A program made the translations under genes and the position numbers. A DNA stretch of 8,466 nt, taken from Actinomycetota bacterium. GTDB taxonomy: Bacteria; Actinomycetota; Actinomycetes; Nanopelagicales; Nanopelagicaceae. Shown one piece after another: positions 1 to 6,929 of this stretch (position 1 is its first letter; each line of letters starts with the position of its first letter). The stretch lies in assembly GCA_026392815.1 (NCBI GenBank), contig JAPLBI010000159.1, positions 1 through 8,466 of the forward strand. Reading direction: 5' to 3'. The notes below the pieces were generated by a model. It was not told where the DNA came from. It did no database searches and saw only the letters and a program-made list of their open reading frames with translations.

Positions 1-828
1 GCCAAGGCTTTAGATAAGTTAGGAAAGTTCACGCCAAAGATCGGCTATCCCGACAAGTGGCGCGATTATTCGGCGCTAACAATTACTCGCGATGGCCTCT
101 TCGGAAACATTGGCCGAATCACCAAGTTCGCGCGCGATATTGAATTAGCCAAGATCGGCAAGCCAGTTGATAAGACCGAATGGCTGATGACCCCGCAGAC
201 CGTAAACGCTTATTACCACCCGATCCAGAACGAGATCGTCTTTCCGGCCGCCATCTTGCAGCCACCGTTCTTCGATTTGGAAGCCGATATCGCAGCCAAT
301 TACGGCGGAATCGGTGCGGTTATCGGCCACGAAATCGGCCATGGCTTTGATGATCAAGGTTCTAAATTTGATGGCGATGGAAACATGATCGATTGGTGGA
401 CCCAATCCGATCGCACCGAGTTTGAAAAGCGCGCAAATATGTTGATCAAACAATTCGATGCCCTTTATCCAGAAGAGACCCCAGATATCCATGTAAATGG
501 CGCTCTAACGGTCGGAGAAAACATTGGAGACCTGGGCGGCCTTGCAATCGGCTTTAAGGCTTATAAATTGGCTCTCAAGGGCGCTCCAGCGCCTGTAATC
601 GATGGTTTAACGGGAGAACAACGTTTCTTCTTATCTTGGGCGCAAGCATGGCGTGGCAAGGTGCGTGCCGAAGAATTGCGTCGTCGCATCGCAACTGATC
701 CGCACTCTCCATATGAGTTCCGTTGCAACGCGATCGTTGCCAATCTCAGCGACTTCTATGAGGCTTTTGAAGTAACCGAAGGCGACAAGTTATGGCTGGC
801 TGAAAGCGAGAGAGTCGAGATCTGGTAA
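1..828 (+). CDS. pepO: M13 family zinc metallopeptidase (neprilysin/PepO-like), C-terminal part
   Basis: The reading frame is open from base 1, so the start lies left of the window; 275 codons are visible of a family usually near 630-700 residues. M13 enzymes are zinc endopeptidases that cleave short peptides. The zinc motif HEIGH is at 328-342 (two His ligands plus catalytic Glu). The third ligand and its partner Asp are in GENIGD at 514-531 (E at 517-519, D at 529-531). The substrate-binding His and Arg of the family fall in HSPYEFR at 703-723. Upstream, an NAYYHP...EIVFPAAILQPPFF stretch is the typical substrate-binding strand before the zinc helix. The protein ends in VEIW, as is common in the family. 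All key residues visible are intact, so it should be active. The missing N-terminus prevents judging secretion. It converges on the importer's last ATPase gene with only 13 bp between them, which hints at a shared role in peptide use. The symbol pepO is by family only. Confidence 0.93.
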   Translation, partial: AKALDKLGKFTPKIGYPDKWRDYSALTITRDGLFGNIGRITKFARDIELAKIGKPVDKTEWLMTPQTVNAYYHPIQNEIVFPAAILQPPFFDLEADIAANYGGIGAVIGHEIGHGFDDQGSKFDGDGNMIDWWTQSDRTEFEKRANMLIKQFDALYPEETPDIHVNGALTVGENIGDLGGLAIGFKAYKLALKGAPAPVIDGLTGEQRFFLSWAQAWRGKVRAEELRRRIATDPHSPYEFRCNAIVANLSDFYEAFEVTEGDKLWLAESERVEIW

Positions 829-834
829 CCAGAT
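820..834. terminator. Possible small convergent terminator hairpin
   Basis: ATCTGG (820-825) and CCAGAT (829-834) form a 6-bp inverted repeat whose 3-base loop is the TAA stop of the peptidase gene. It lies in the 13-bp gap between two converging genes, where a shared terminator is expected. The stem is short and no clear T-run follows on either strand (TTTAAGAAC on plus), so termination here is uncertain. Confidence 0.3.
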
Positions 835-841
835 TTAAGAA

Positions 842-1813
842 CTAGTTTTCAGGGAAGTGGCAGGCCACTTGTGAAGCCCCGAGCTGTACCAACTGTGGCA
901 CTTCGGTGCGGCACTTATCTTGCGCCTTCCAGCAACGGGTATTAAAGACGCAACCCGATGGTGGATTAATTGGGCTAGGTAGATCTCCGGTCAAGATAAT
1001 ACGTTCGCGGGTGCGTTCAGATCGTGGATCTGGCAGCGGCACTGCGGATAAGAGCGCTGTTGTGTAAGGATGGCGCGGCTTATCGTAGAGATCAGCAGTT
1101 GCTGCAATCTCCATCATCTTGCCAAGGTACATAACTGCTACGCGGTCTGAAATATGTTGCACCACAGATAAATCGTGGGCGATAAAGACCATGCTGATCT
1201 TCTCTTCTTCTTGCAGATCCTCTAACAAGTTAATTACCTGGGCCTGGATCGAAACATCGAGTGCTGAAACTGGCTCATCGGCAACGATAAAACGTGGCTT
1301 TAGCGCGATTGCGCGGGCGATACCGATGCGCTGGCGCTGTCCGCCTGAGAACTCGTGTGGGTAGCGGTTGTAGTGCTCTGGGTTTAAACCAACGCGCGCC
1401 ATTAGATTTTGCACGGCAGTCTTAACGCCTTCCGGTGGAGTAATTCCCTGGATTTCAAATGGCGCAGAAATAACCTTGCCGATTGTCTGGCGCGGATTTA
1501 GCGCAGAATATGGATCTTGGAAGATGATCTGCATCTGGGCGCGGATGGCGCGCATCTTGCTAGCTTTGAAATCTGTGATGTCTTGATCTTCGAAGATTAA
1601 CTTTCCAGAAGTAGGTTCAGTTAACTTCAAGATTGTGCGGCCGGCAGTTGTCTTGCCACAACCGGATTCGCCTACTAGGCCAAGAGTCTCGCCAGCTTTT
1701 AACTCGAAGGAGATGCCATCGACAGCCTTTACAACTTCCTTCTCACCGCGCTTGCCTTTGCCGGTTGGGAAGTGCTTTACAAGATTATCAACTTTTAGAA
1801 TTACATCGCTCAT
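842..1813 (-). CDS. oppF: Oligopeptide/dipeptide ABC importer, ATP-binding protein (OppF/DppF type)
   Basis: This is a 323-residue cytoplasmic ATPase that powers peptide import with its OppD partner. All nucleotide-binding elements are present: Walker [10 protein letters not shown] (48-56), Q-loop Gln99 in FQDP, signature SGGQRQR (156-162), Walker B ending in DEP with catalytic Glu180, D-loop SALD and H-loop His213. The C-terminal oligopeptide-transporter extension follows ([12 protein letters not shown], then [13 protein letters not shown]) with four cysteines at 288, 294, 301 and 318; such clusters in this family have been linked to an iron-sulfur centre. The ATG overlaps the TGA of the upstream oppD by four bases (1810-1813). 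It also has its own good Shine-Dalgarno, AAAGGAG at 1822-1828, eight bases upstream inside oppD. It is the last gene of the importer block. Length and motifs are normal for the family. Opp and Dpp cannot be told apart from sequence alone. Confidence 0.95.
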   Translation of the reverse strand: MSDVILKVDNLVKHFPTGKGKRGEKEVVKAVDGISFELKAGETLGLVGESGCGKTTAGRTILKLTEPTSGKLIFEDQDITDFKASKMRAIRAQMQIIFQDPYSALNPRQTIGKVISAPFEIQGITPPEGVKTAVQNLMARVGLNPEHYNRYPHEFSGGQRQRIGIARAIALKPRFIVADEPVSALDVSIQAQVINLLEDLQEEEKISMVFIAHDLSVVQHISDRVAVMYLGKMMEIAATADLYDKPRHPYTTALLSAVPLPDPRSERTRERIILTGDLPSPINPPSGCVFNTRCWKAQDKCRTEVPQLVQLGASQVACHFPEN

Positions 1814-2844
1814 GACTGTAACTCCTTTAACTCTTTAGCAAATAAATCATGGCGCAGAGATTCGGGGATATGGCAGCGAGAACGATGAGTTGCCGAGGTG
1901 CCGATTAGCTCAGGCTTAGTTGAGTTGCAACCAGATTCTGATGAATGTTGCTTGTACTCACAACGTGGTGCAAATGGGCAACCAACCGGCAAGTTAATTA
2001 GTGAAGGAGGCTGTCCTGGAATCGCCTTCAGGCGTTCGTTCTTTGATGAAACTCGTGGCACTGATTTAAGAAGTCCGAGTGTGTAAGGAGCAAGTGGTGA
2101 GTAGAAGATGTCATCTACTGGGCCTTCTTCAACGATGCGCCCGGCATACATAACATTTACGCGATCGGCCACTTGTGCAACTACGCCAAGGTCGTGGGTA
2201 ATCAACAAGATACCCATATTAAATTCTTTCTTAAGCTTTGAAAGTAGCGCCAAGATCTGGGCTTGCACAGTCACATCTAGCGCAGTGGTTGGTTCATCGG
2301 CGATCAAGATTTGTGGTGAGTTCATCAAGGCCATTGCGATCATTACGCGCTGGCGCATACCGCCCGAGAATTGGTGTGGAAATTCCACGGCGCGCTTTGC
2401 TGGTTCTGGAATCCCGACGAGATCAAGCATCTCGATTGCGCGGGCCATTGCTTCTTTCTTCTTACCTGGATTGTGAACCAAGTAAGCCTCAGCGAGCTGG
2501 CTGCCGATCTTGTAATAAGGGTGGAGTGAAGACATGGGATCTTGGAAGATCATCGCAACTGCGCGACCGCGGATATCGCGGATCGCATCATCGTTTAGCG
2601 AGACAACATCTTTGAAGGTGCCGTGATCGCTCAGTGAAATTGATCCCGAGATTTGGGCCTGGCCTTTCTTATGAAGACCCATTACTGAAAGGCTAGTTAC
2701 GGTTTTACCGGAGCCAGATTCGCCCACGATGGCAACGGTTTCACCGGCGTTAAGAGTTAGTGATACGCCATCTACGGCGCGGACCATGCCGTCATCGGTT
2801 TTAAAGGAGACATGTAAGTCCTGAATGCGGAGCAGTTCGGTCAT
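1810..2844 (-). CDS. oppD: Oligopeptide/dipeptide ABC importer, ATP-binding protein (OppD/DppD type)
   Basis: This 344-residue ATPase is the partner of OppF in the cytoplasmic motor of the importer. Visible elements: Walker A GESGSGKT (41-48), Q-loop Gln101 in FQDP, signature SGGMRQR (160-166), the D-type Walker [13 protein letters not shown] with Glu184, and H-loop His217 in [12 protein letters not shown]. The [14 protein letters not shown] and [13 protein letters not shown] sequences are characteristic of the D subunit. The C-terminal substrate-family extension has [13 protein letters not shown] and four cysteines (289, 295, 306, 324). The second-to-third Cys spacing (10 residues) is longer than in the OppF here (6). 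After the last Cys there is a charged tail of about 20 residues. Its ATG overlaps the TGA of oppB by four bases (2841-2844). I see no strong Shine-Dalgarno, so translation is probably coupled to oppB. Confidence 0.95.
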   Translation of the reverse strand: MTELLRIQDLHVSFKTDDGMVRAVDGVSLTLNAGETVAIVGESGSGKTVTSLSVMGLHKKGQAQISGSISLSDHGTFKDVVSLNDDAIRDIRGRAVAMIFQDPMSSLHPYYKIGSQLAEAYLVHNPGKKKEAMARAIEMLDLVGIPEPAKRAVEFPHQFSGGMRQRVMIAMALMNSPQILIADEPTTALDVTVQAQILALLSKLKKEFNMGILLITHDLGVVAQVADRVNVMYAGRIVEEGPVDDIFYSPLAPYTLGLLKSVPRVSSKNERLKAIPGQPPSLINLPVGCPFAPRCEYKQHSSESGCNSTKPELIGTSATHRSRCHIPESLRHDLFAKELKELQS

Positions 2845-3737
2845 GTGATGCGCACCCGTGGATCTAGGACGGCATACAACATATCGACGATTAAGTTCAT
2901 AAGGATGACAACAACTGCTGCCAAGATGGTGGTTGCAAGCACAACAGATAAATCGAATTCGTAAACAGAGCGAAGTGTGAGTCGGCCAAGTCCTGGCAAG
3001 TTAAAGATCGTTTCGGTAATGATCGCGCCGCCGATAAGACCTGCAAAGTCGAGACCCGCCAGAGTAATCAATGGGGCTAGCACGGCGCGAAGCGTGTGCT
3101 TAAAGAAGACAACGCGTTCGCCCACGCCCTTAGCGCGAGCGGTGCGGATGTAATCCTCGCCCAAAGTTTCAAGCAGTGCGGCGCGGGTAAAGCGGGTGTA
3201 GATCGCGGCATATGCGATCGCCAAGGTGATCCACGGCAAGATGAAGTATTCGATAAATTTAAATGGGTTATCAAAGAGCGATGTGTAACCCTGTAGCGAA
3301 AGTGGAATCAGCTTCCACTTAATTGAAACCCAGATAAGAAGTGCCAGACCAGTAACAAACGTTGGAAGCGATGTAGCAAGTAGTACGAAGACTGATGAAC
3401 TGGTATCAGGCCAACGGTTTTTAAATTTAGCGGCAACGATGCCTAGGCCAATTCCGACTGTTAGCCAGAGCAGAAGGGCACCAACTGCCGCACTTCCAGC
3501 GCCGTAAGTGCGTCCGAGAAAGATTCCGGATAGAAAGAGCCAGTACTGCTCATAAATCGGTTTATCAAAACCTAGACGAACTCGGTTTGCTTCAACGATC
3601 TGATCTGTACAGCGCTGGCCACAAGTTAGGGCGGCTGGATCAAATGGGAGCAGAGAGAAGATTCCAAAGACAACGGCTGAGACAATCAGGATTGTGAAGG
3701 CTGCAAATATTGCGCGGCGCCCGATGAATTTCAGCAT
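2841..3737 (-). CDS. oppB: Peptide ABC importer permease (OppB/DppB type), with apparent internal deletion
   Basis: This is a 298-residue inner-membrane channel subunit. The N-terminal helix (about 9-30) is followed by an extracytoplasmic loop with two cysteines (39, 43) and then IYEQYWLFLSGIFLGRTYGAG. The cytoplasmic EAA-type loop that docks on the ATPases begins at EDYIRTARAKGV (194-205), and the family end [17 protein letters not shown] is present. Related actinobacterial permeases, as I remember them, have about 35 more residues between the GRTYGAG-like segment and the next helix, including a periplasmic stretch and the 'PV...I..RLP.T..LA' entry to helix 2. Here Gly81 is followed directly by SAAVGALLLWL. 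The frame is preserved, so a shortened functional protein is possible. A Shine-Dalgarno GAGAGGA at 3746-3752 sits eight bases before the ATG. It overlaps oppD by four bases. The permease assignment is very secure; the deletion rests on remembered family sequences. Confidence 0.92.
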   Translation of the reverse strand: MLKFIGRRAIFAAFTILIVSAVVFGIFSLLPFDPAALTCGQRCTDQIVEANRVRLGFDKPIYEQYWLFLSGIFLGRTYGAGSAAVGALLLWLTVGIGLGIVAAKFKNRWPDTSSSVFVLLATSLPTFVTGLALLIWVSIKWKLIPLSLQGYTSLFDNPFKFIEYFILPWITLAIAYAAIYTRFTRAALLETLGEDYIRTARAKGVGERVVFFKHTLRAVLAPLITLAGLDFAGLIGGAIITETIFNLPGLGRLTLRSVYEFDLSVVLATTILAAVVVILMNLIVDMLYAVLDPRVRIT

Positions 3738-3767
3738 CTATTCAATCCTCTCTTACGTTTTTTACTC

Positions 3768-3773
3768 TTTATA
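3768..3773 (-). promoter_or_regulatory. Possible -10 element of an internal promoter before oppB
   Basis: On the minus strand the hexamer TATAAA lies 30 bases upstream of the oppB start, downstream of the stem-loop. No convincing -35 sits 16-18 bases further upstream (the 17-base position reads TTTCTT). It could give oppB-D-F some expression independent of the binding protein, but the AT-rich context makes chance likely. Confidence 0.25.
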
Positions 3774-3815
3774 TTCTTAGTTGGTCTTCAAAGAAAGTTG
3801 AACCTACCAGTAAGA

Positions 3816-3855
3816 AGGTACTTCCGACGCCAATTGCTTAGCGTCGGAAGTACCT
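3816..3855 (-). terminator. Perfect 15-bp stem-loop between binding-protein gene and oppB
   Basis: AGGTACTTCCGACGC (3816-3830) is the exact reverse complement of GCGTCGGAAGTACCT (3841-3855), with a 10-base loop. It begins 52 bases after the stop codon of the binding-protein gene on the transcribed (minus) strand. The RNA downstream of the stem reads UUCUUACUGG, a weak U-stretch, so it is either a leaky terminator or a 3'-end stabiliser. Hairpins at this position commonly keep binding-protein mRNA abundant relative to permease mRNA; that role is inferred here. The structure itself is certain. Confidence 0.7.
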
Positions 3856-3906
3856 GTCTCTACTGCTATTTGCGCTACTTATAGCGCTTGCAGGTAAAGA
3901 TATGGG

Positions 3907-5661
3907 TTAGTTGTTAACCCAGATCTTTCCGTATGCAGGGTTACCCTGAGGTACCCAGAAGAAGACGTTTGCAAGCTGTGAGCCCCAAATTTCTTGAGCC
4001 TTACCAAATGTTGTTGGCAATACCCACATCTGCTTCATTGCATATGCATCTAGTTCTTTCCACATCACTGCTTGCTTCTTGCGATCAGTTGTCTTCATCG
4101 CAATGTTGACCTTATCTTCAAAGGCCTTGTAAGCAGGATCTTCGGTGTTCTGTGAAAGGTTAAATCCACCGAATGATGCAAATAGTTCTGGAATAACTGT
4201 TGAAGCATTTGCCCAGTCAGCACCCCAACCAGAAGCAGACATATCCTTCTGCTTTGCAGGGTTCATAACTGTTGAGTAGTAACCAGCACTGATGATGTTC
4301 CACTTAACCTTGATTCCAGCGCGAGCATATGCAGCCTCGTTGATTGGAATTGTGTCGTTAAGAGTTACAGATTGACGAACGTCAAGTGTGATTCCATCTT
4401 CAGTTGCCTTCTTGTAATCAGCAGGACACTTGGTCTTTGCTGCATCCATTAGAGCCTTAGCCTTAACGATATTTCCTTCAGGCTTGAAGTCTGGGCTTCC
4501 TGGACCTACGACCTTGGTAGGTGCGTAGTCAGCTGCTACGAGTGGGCTAATAACGCCGGTTGCATATGAACCTGCGTAATCTGGGCCGCCTGCATAGTCA
4601 AGAAGTGCCTTTGCATCACGTGAGTAATACATTGCTTGACGGATTTCCAAGCAAGGCATTGCCTTTACGTTAAATGCGATGTAGATCGCGTATGGATCTG
4701 AGTTGTTCATGCGACGGTTCTTGAACTTTGCGTCGGTGAAGAACTTGTCCTTATTTGAAGGAAGTGGTCCACCAAAGTTCATTGCTGAAGGAATTGTGTC
4801 TTCCAACATGATCTGGTCGATAACTTCTTCATCAAGACCGAACTGAATGACTACTTCATCTGGGTATGGAGTACGAACTGGGTCAGATGCTTTTGACCAC
4901 TGTGCGTTACGGACCATACGAAGCTGTGTCTTGCTGTTTTCAACGATCTTGTATGGACCTGTTGCCTGTGGGTTTAGGTCGTACTTATCGCCTGTGTCCT
5001 TCTTCTTTTGGATAGGTGAGATAACACCGTATGTAGCCAAGTAGTTGAAGTCAGCAATTGACTTGTTCAGTTGGAAAGTAATTGTGCGGTTGTCCTTAGA
5101 GCAAGAGACTGCCTTGTTGAATGCAGCTTGTGCTTCCTTGGTGCTCTTGTATGGGCCAACATAGATTGAATTTCCATCTTTATCCTTTGGAATATCAAGC
5201 CATGAAAGCAAGTAAGTAGGTCCGTTGTTGATTACATCTTGTGCGAATACACGAGATGTACCGTATTGGACGTGCTCACAAGTAATTGGAACTCCATCTT
5301 CGAACTTTGTGCCTGGGCGAAGTGTGAACTTCCATGTCTTAGCAGCGTTGCTTGGAACACCAGTGTTAGTTGCTAGATCTGGAACAAGGTTTGCTCCTGC
5401 AGCACCTGGGACTGGGTTGTATGCAACCAAAGTACGGGTGTGGAATGAATTCATAAACGCGAGGTCGCGTCCGGTGTAGATACGGCTTGGATCCATGTGA
5501 TCAAGACGTGGTTCGTGCTCAAGAAAAGTGAGAATTCCACCTGTCTTTGGTGTTGTTGCAGCAGATGCAGCGTTTGTTCCAGCAACCACAACGGTTCCGA
5601 GAAGCAAAGCGCTTGCAGATGCAACAACTACGGCACGACGAAGAGCATAACGAGGGCTCAT
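3907..5661 (-). CDS. Extracellular solute-binding protein, family 5 (peptide ABC importer)
   Basis: This 584-residue protein captures the substrate and delivers it to the permeases. The N-terminus is a clear export signal: basic MSPRYALRR, a hydrophobic core to about residue 28, and a probable cleavage site AxA (Ala32-Ser33-Ala34). There is no cysteine in or near the signal, so it lacks the lipobox usual for Gram-positive binding proteins. The mature part has the family-5 layout: GGILTFLEHEPRLDHMDPSR, an early FKFTLRPG-like strand (WKFTLRPGTKFEDGVPIT, about 112-129), YGTSRVFAQ, NGPTYLLSWLD, then the second lobe with YYSRDAKALLDYAGG. The length fits the actinobacterial branch (about 550-600). 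Shine-Dalgarno GAAAGGA at 5669-5675 is seven bases before the ATG. It is followed by a strong stem-loop and then oppB, and preceded by permease C. Substrate is not readable from sequence; peptides are likely from the neighbouring subunits. Confidence 0.95.
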   Translation of the reverse strand: MSPRYALRRAVVVASASALLLGTVVVAGTNAASAATTPKTGGILTFLEHEPRLDHMDPSRIYTGRDLAFMNSFHTRTLVAYNPVPGAAGANLVPDLATNTGVPSNAAKTWKFTLRPGTKFEDGVPITCEHVQYGTSRVFAQDVINNGPTYLLSWLDIPKDKDGNSIYVGPYKSTKEAQAAFNKAVSCSKDNRTITFQLNKSIADFNYLATYGVISPIQKKKDTGDKYDLNPQATGPYKIVENSKTQLRMVRNAQWSKASDPVRTPYPDEVVIQFGLDEEVIDQIMLEDTIPSAMNFGGPLPSNKDKFFTDAKFKNRRMNNSDPYAIYIAFNVKAMPCLEIRQAMYYSRDAKALLDYAGGPDYAGSYATGVISPLVAADYAPTKVVGPGSPDFKPEGNIVKAKALMDAAKTKCPADYKKATEDGITLDVRQSVTLNDTIPINEAAYARAGIKVKWNIISAGYYSTVMNPAKQKDMSASGWGADWANASTVIPELFASFGGFNLSQNTEDPAYKAFEDKVNIAMKTTDRKKQAVMWKELDAYAMKQMWVLPTTFGKAQEIWGSQLANVFFWVPQGNPAYGKIWVNN

Positions 5662-5701
5662 TCCGTAATCCTTTCGATTGGGATGTAAGTGTTCAGTCTT
5701 C

Positions 5702-5717
5702 TCCCAGAAATCTGGGA
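5702..5717. promoter_or_regulatory. Operator-like palindrome upstream of the binding-protein gene
   Basis: TCCCAGA (5702-5708) and TCTGGGA (5711-5717) form a perfect 7-bp inverted repeat with a 2-base centre, 40 bases upstream of the binding-protein start. The size and symmetry resemble a dimeric repressor site, or a small hairpin in the 5' leader. I found no convincing -35/-10 pair around it, so its relation to the promoter is unknown. Confidence 0.4.
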
Positions 5718-5828
5718 TAAACCTGCACCATTAGTGGGTTGAGTTAAGCAGAAAATGTCCGAAAAGTGAATACTCGGCGGTAGGAGCAGGGGTGATTTAA
5801 GCCCCGTAGATGAATCGTTATCGAGGCG

Positions 5829-5946
5829 TTACTTGTCGGCGCTTGGATTGGGTCCGACAGGTTTACTTGTCGGCGCGAGGATTAGGTCCGACAGGTTTAC
5901 TTGTCGGCGCGAGGATTAGGTCCGACTATTTGTCGGCGCGAGGATC
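5829..5946. repeat. 34-bp tandem repeat array overlapping the 3' end of permease C
   Basis: Three direct units with 34-base spacing begin at about 5829, 5863 and 5897 (anchor ACTTGTCGG at 5831, 5865, 5899). A fourth, partial copy is offset by 29 bases (TTGTCGG at 5930). The 16-mer TTGTCGGCGCGAGGAT is identical in units 2, 3 and 4; unit 1 differs by TT for GA at 5843-5844 and G for A at 5850. Unit 4 is the coding end of permease C: its minus strand encodes DPRADK and the TAG stop, and the other copies read NPRADK-TAA or similar. Each junction can fold: CCGACAGG and CTTGTCGG flank a TTTA loop at 5854-5873 and 5888-5907 (6 Watson-Crick pairs plus wobble on plus; 6 perfect pairs on minus). The units are directly adjacent with no spacers, so this is not CRISPR. 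Confidence 0.9.
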
Positions 5947-6912
5947 TAGCGCATCCCGCAGCGCATCGCCGACCAAGTTAAAGGCCAAAACCACGATGAC
6001 TAGGGAGGCTGCGGTAATTAGGAAGAAGCTCGGCATAACGGTTACGAAGCGGGTGGCATTAGAAAGCAGGATGCCCCAAGTAGATGCCGGTGGTTGAACA
6101 CCTAAGCCAAGAAATGAGAAGACCGCTTCTGATGCGAGGTAGCCAGGAAGTGAAAGCGAGACAACCACAATTACCGGCGCCCAAAGATTAGGGACAAGTT
6201 CTTTAAGAATAATGCGACGACGAGTTGCACCCATCGCTTGTGCGGCAGTTACGAATTCGCGTTCGCGAAGTGAGAGAACCTGTGAACGAATTAGTCGAGA
6301 AAATCCCGGCCATCCGAAGAAAGATAGGAAGAGGATTAAGAAGAGAACGCGAGCGCCATTGCCTTCTGCAATTCCGAATTTTTCAATGCGATCAACCATT
6401 GGCTCGCTAAGTGCAACGATCATAAAGAAAGCTGGGAATGCGAGAAGGAAGTCGGTAAAGCGACCGAGGTATCCATCAACGCGGCCGCGGAAATAACCGC
6501 CAACTATTCCTACGAAGAAACCAATGGTTAGCGCTGTTGCCGTTGTAAGAATTGCGATCATAAATGAGATACGTGAACCGTAAAGAAGTTGGGCGAGTAA
6601 ATCGCGACCTGTGCCGGGAATTACGCCAAGTGGATGTTCTCTGCTAAAGCCGGCTAAATCACCCGTAGGAATACCACTGCTATTTAAGCCCTCAAGGTTT
6701 AGGTCGTTCGGATTAATCCCCAAGAGTCGGCACACGATTGGCGCAAAGAGCGACATGCTCAGCAGGAAGATACTGATTCCTGCTGCTGCCATACCTACTT
6801 TATTTCGCTTGAAGCGACTCCATGCGATCTGGCGCGGGCTGCGACCTGCGATTGCAGGGCTAGCACTAATTGGTGCGTCAACTTCTGAGTTAGTTGCTGA
6901 GTTGATAGACAT
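5926..6912 (-). CDS. oppC: Peptide ABC importer permease (OppC/DppC type)
   Basis: This 328-residue protein is the second channel subunit. It has the family's N-terminal cytoplasmic region with the WSRFKRNKVGM motif (31-41) before helix 1, then an extracytoplasmic segment ending in HPLGVIPGTGRDLLAQLLYGSRISF. This corresponds to the conserved 'LGTD..GRD..SR..YG.R.S' of OppC. Further hydrophobic helices follow, with the EAA loop EFVTAAQAMGATRRRIILKE at 219-238 and the closing LVGDALRDALDPRADK. Length is normal. The start is fixed by an in-frame TGA at 6946-6948 with no other start codon between it and the ATG. No Shine-Dalgarno precedes the ATG, and a TAGAGT -10 sits seven bases upstream, so a leaderless transcript is likely. 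Its last codons and stop are part of the tandem repeat. Finding C as the first gene, before the binding protein and B, is an unusual order. Confidence 0.94.
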   Translation of the reverse strand: MSINSATNSEVDAPISASPAIAGRSPRQIAWSRFKRNKVGMAAAGISIFLLSMSLFAPIVCRLLGINPNDLNLEGLNSSGIPTGDLAGFSREHPLGVIPGTGRDLLAQLLYGSRISFMIAILTTATALTIGFFVGIVGGYFRGRVDGYLGRFTDFLLAFPAFFMIVALSEPMVDRIEKFGIAEGNGARVLFLILFLSFFGWPGFSRLIRSQVLSLREREFVTAAQAMGATRRRIILKELVPNLWAPVIVVVSLSLPGYLASEAVFSFLGLGVQPPASTWGILLSNATRFVTVMPSFFLITAASLVIVVLAFNLVGDALRDALDPRADK

Positions 6913-6929
6913 GCAGGCTACTCTATACT
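6902..6929 (+). promoter_or_regulatory. Sigma-70-type promoter for the lipoprotein gene
   Basis: TTGATA (6902-6907) and TATACT (6924-6929) each match the consensus hexamers at five of six positions, with a 16-base spacer. Transcription would begin near 6936, giving a leader of about 45 bases to the ATG at 6981. The -35 lies inside the first codons of the divergent permease gene. Confidence 0.65.

Noticed and set aside
145..492. Minus-strand open frame of 115 codons opposite the peptidase
   Set aside because: It is antisense to the conserved catalytic region of M13, has no recognisable domain, and is best explained as a shadow of that gene.
2841..3737. oppB as a pseudogene
   Set aside because: The apparent deletion is in frame, the EAA loop and both ends are intact, and the gene keeps a good Shine-Dalgarno and coupled overlaps.
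5620..5661. Tat signal on the binding protein
   Set aside because: There is an Arg-Arg pair at residues 8-9, but the surrounding residues (ALRRAVVV) do not fit the S-R-R-x-F-L-K pattern.
5791..5804. GGGG...CCCC pair at 5790-5804 as a terminator for oppC
   Set aside because: Only four pairs with a loop of about nine bases and no U-tract; too weak to claim.
5829..5946. CRISPR array
   Set aside because: The units are contiguous direct repeats with no unique spacers, only about 3.5 copies, and no cas genes in the window.
5810..6097. Plus-strand open frame of 95 codons with repeated amino-acid segments
   Set aside because: Its internal repetition comes from the tandem repeat, and it runs antisense into the well-supported oppC with no ribosome site.
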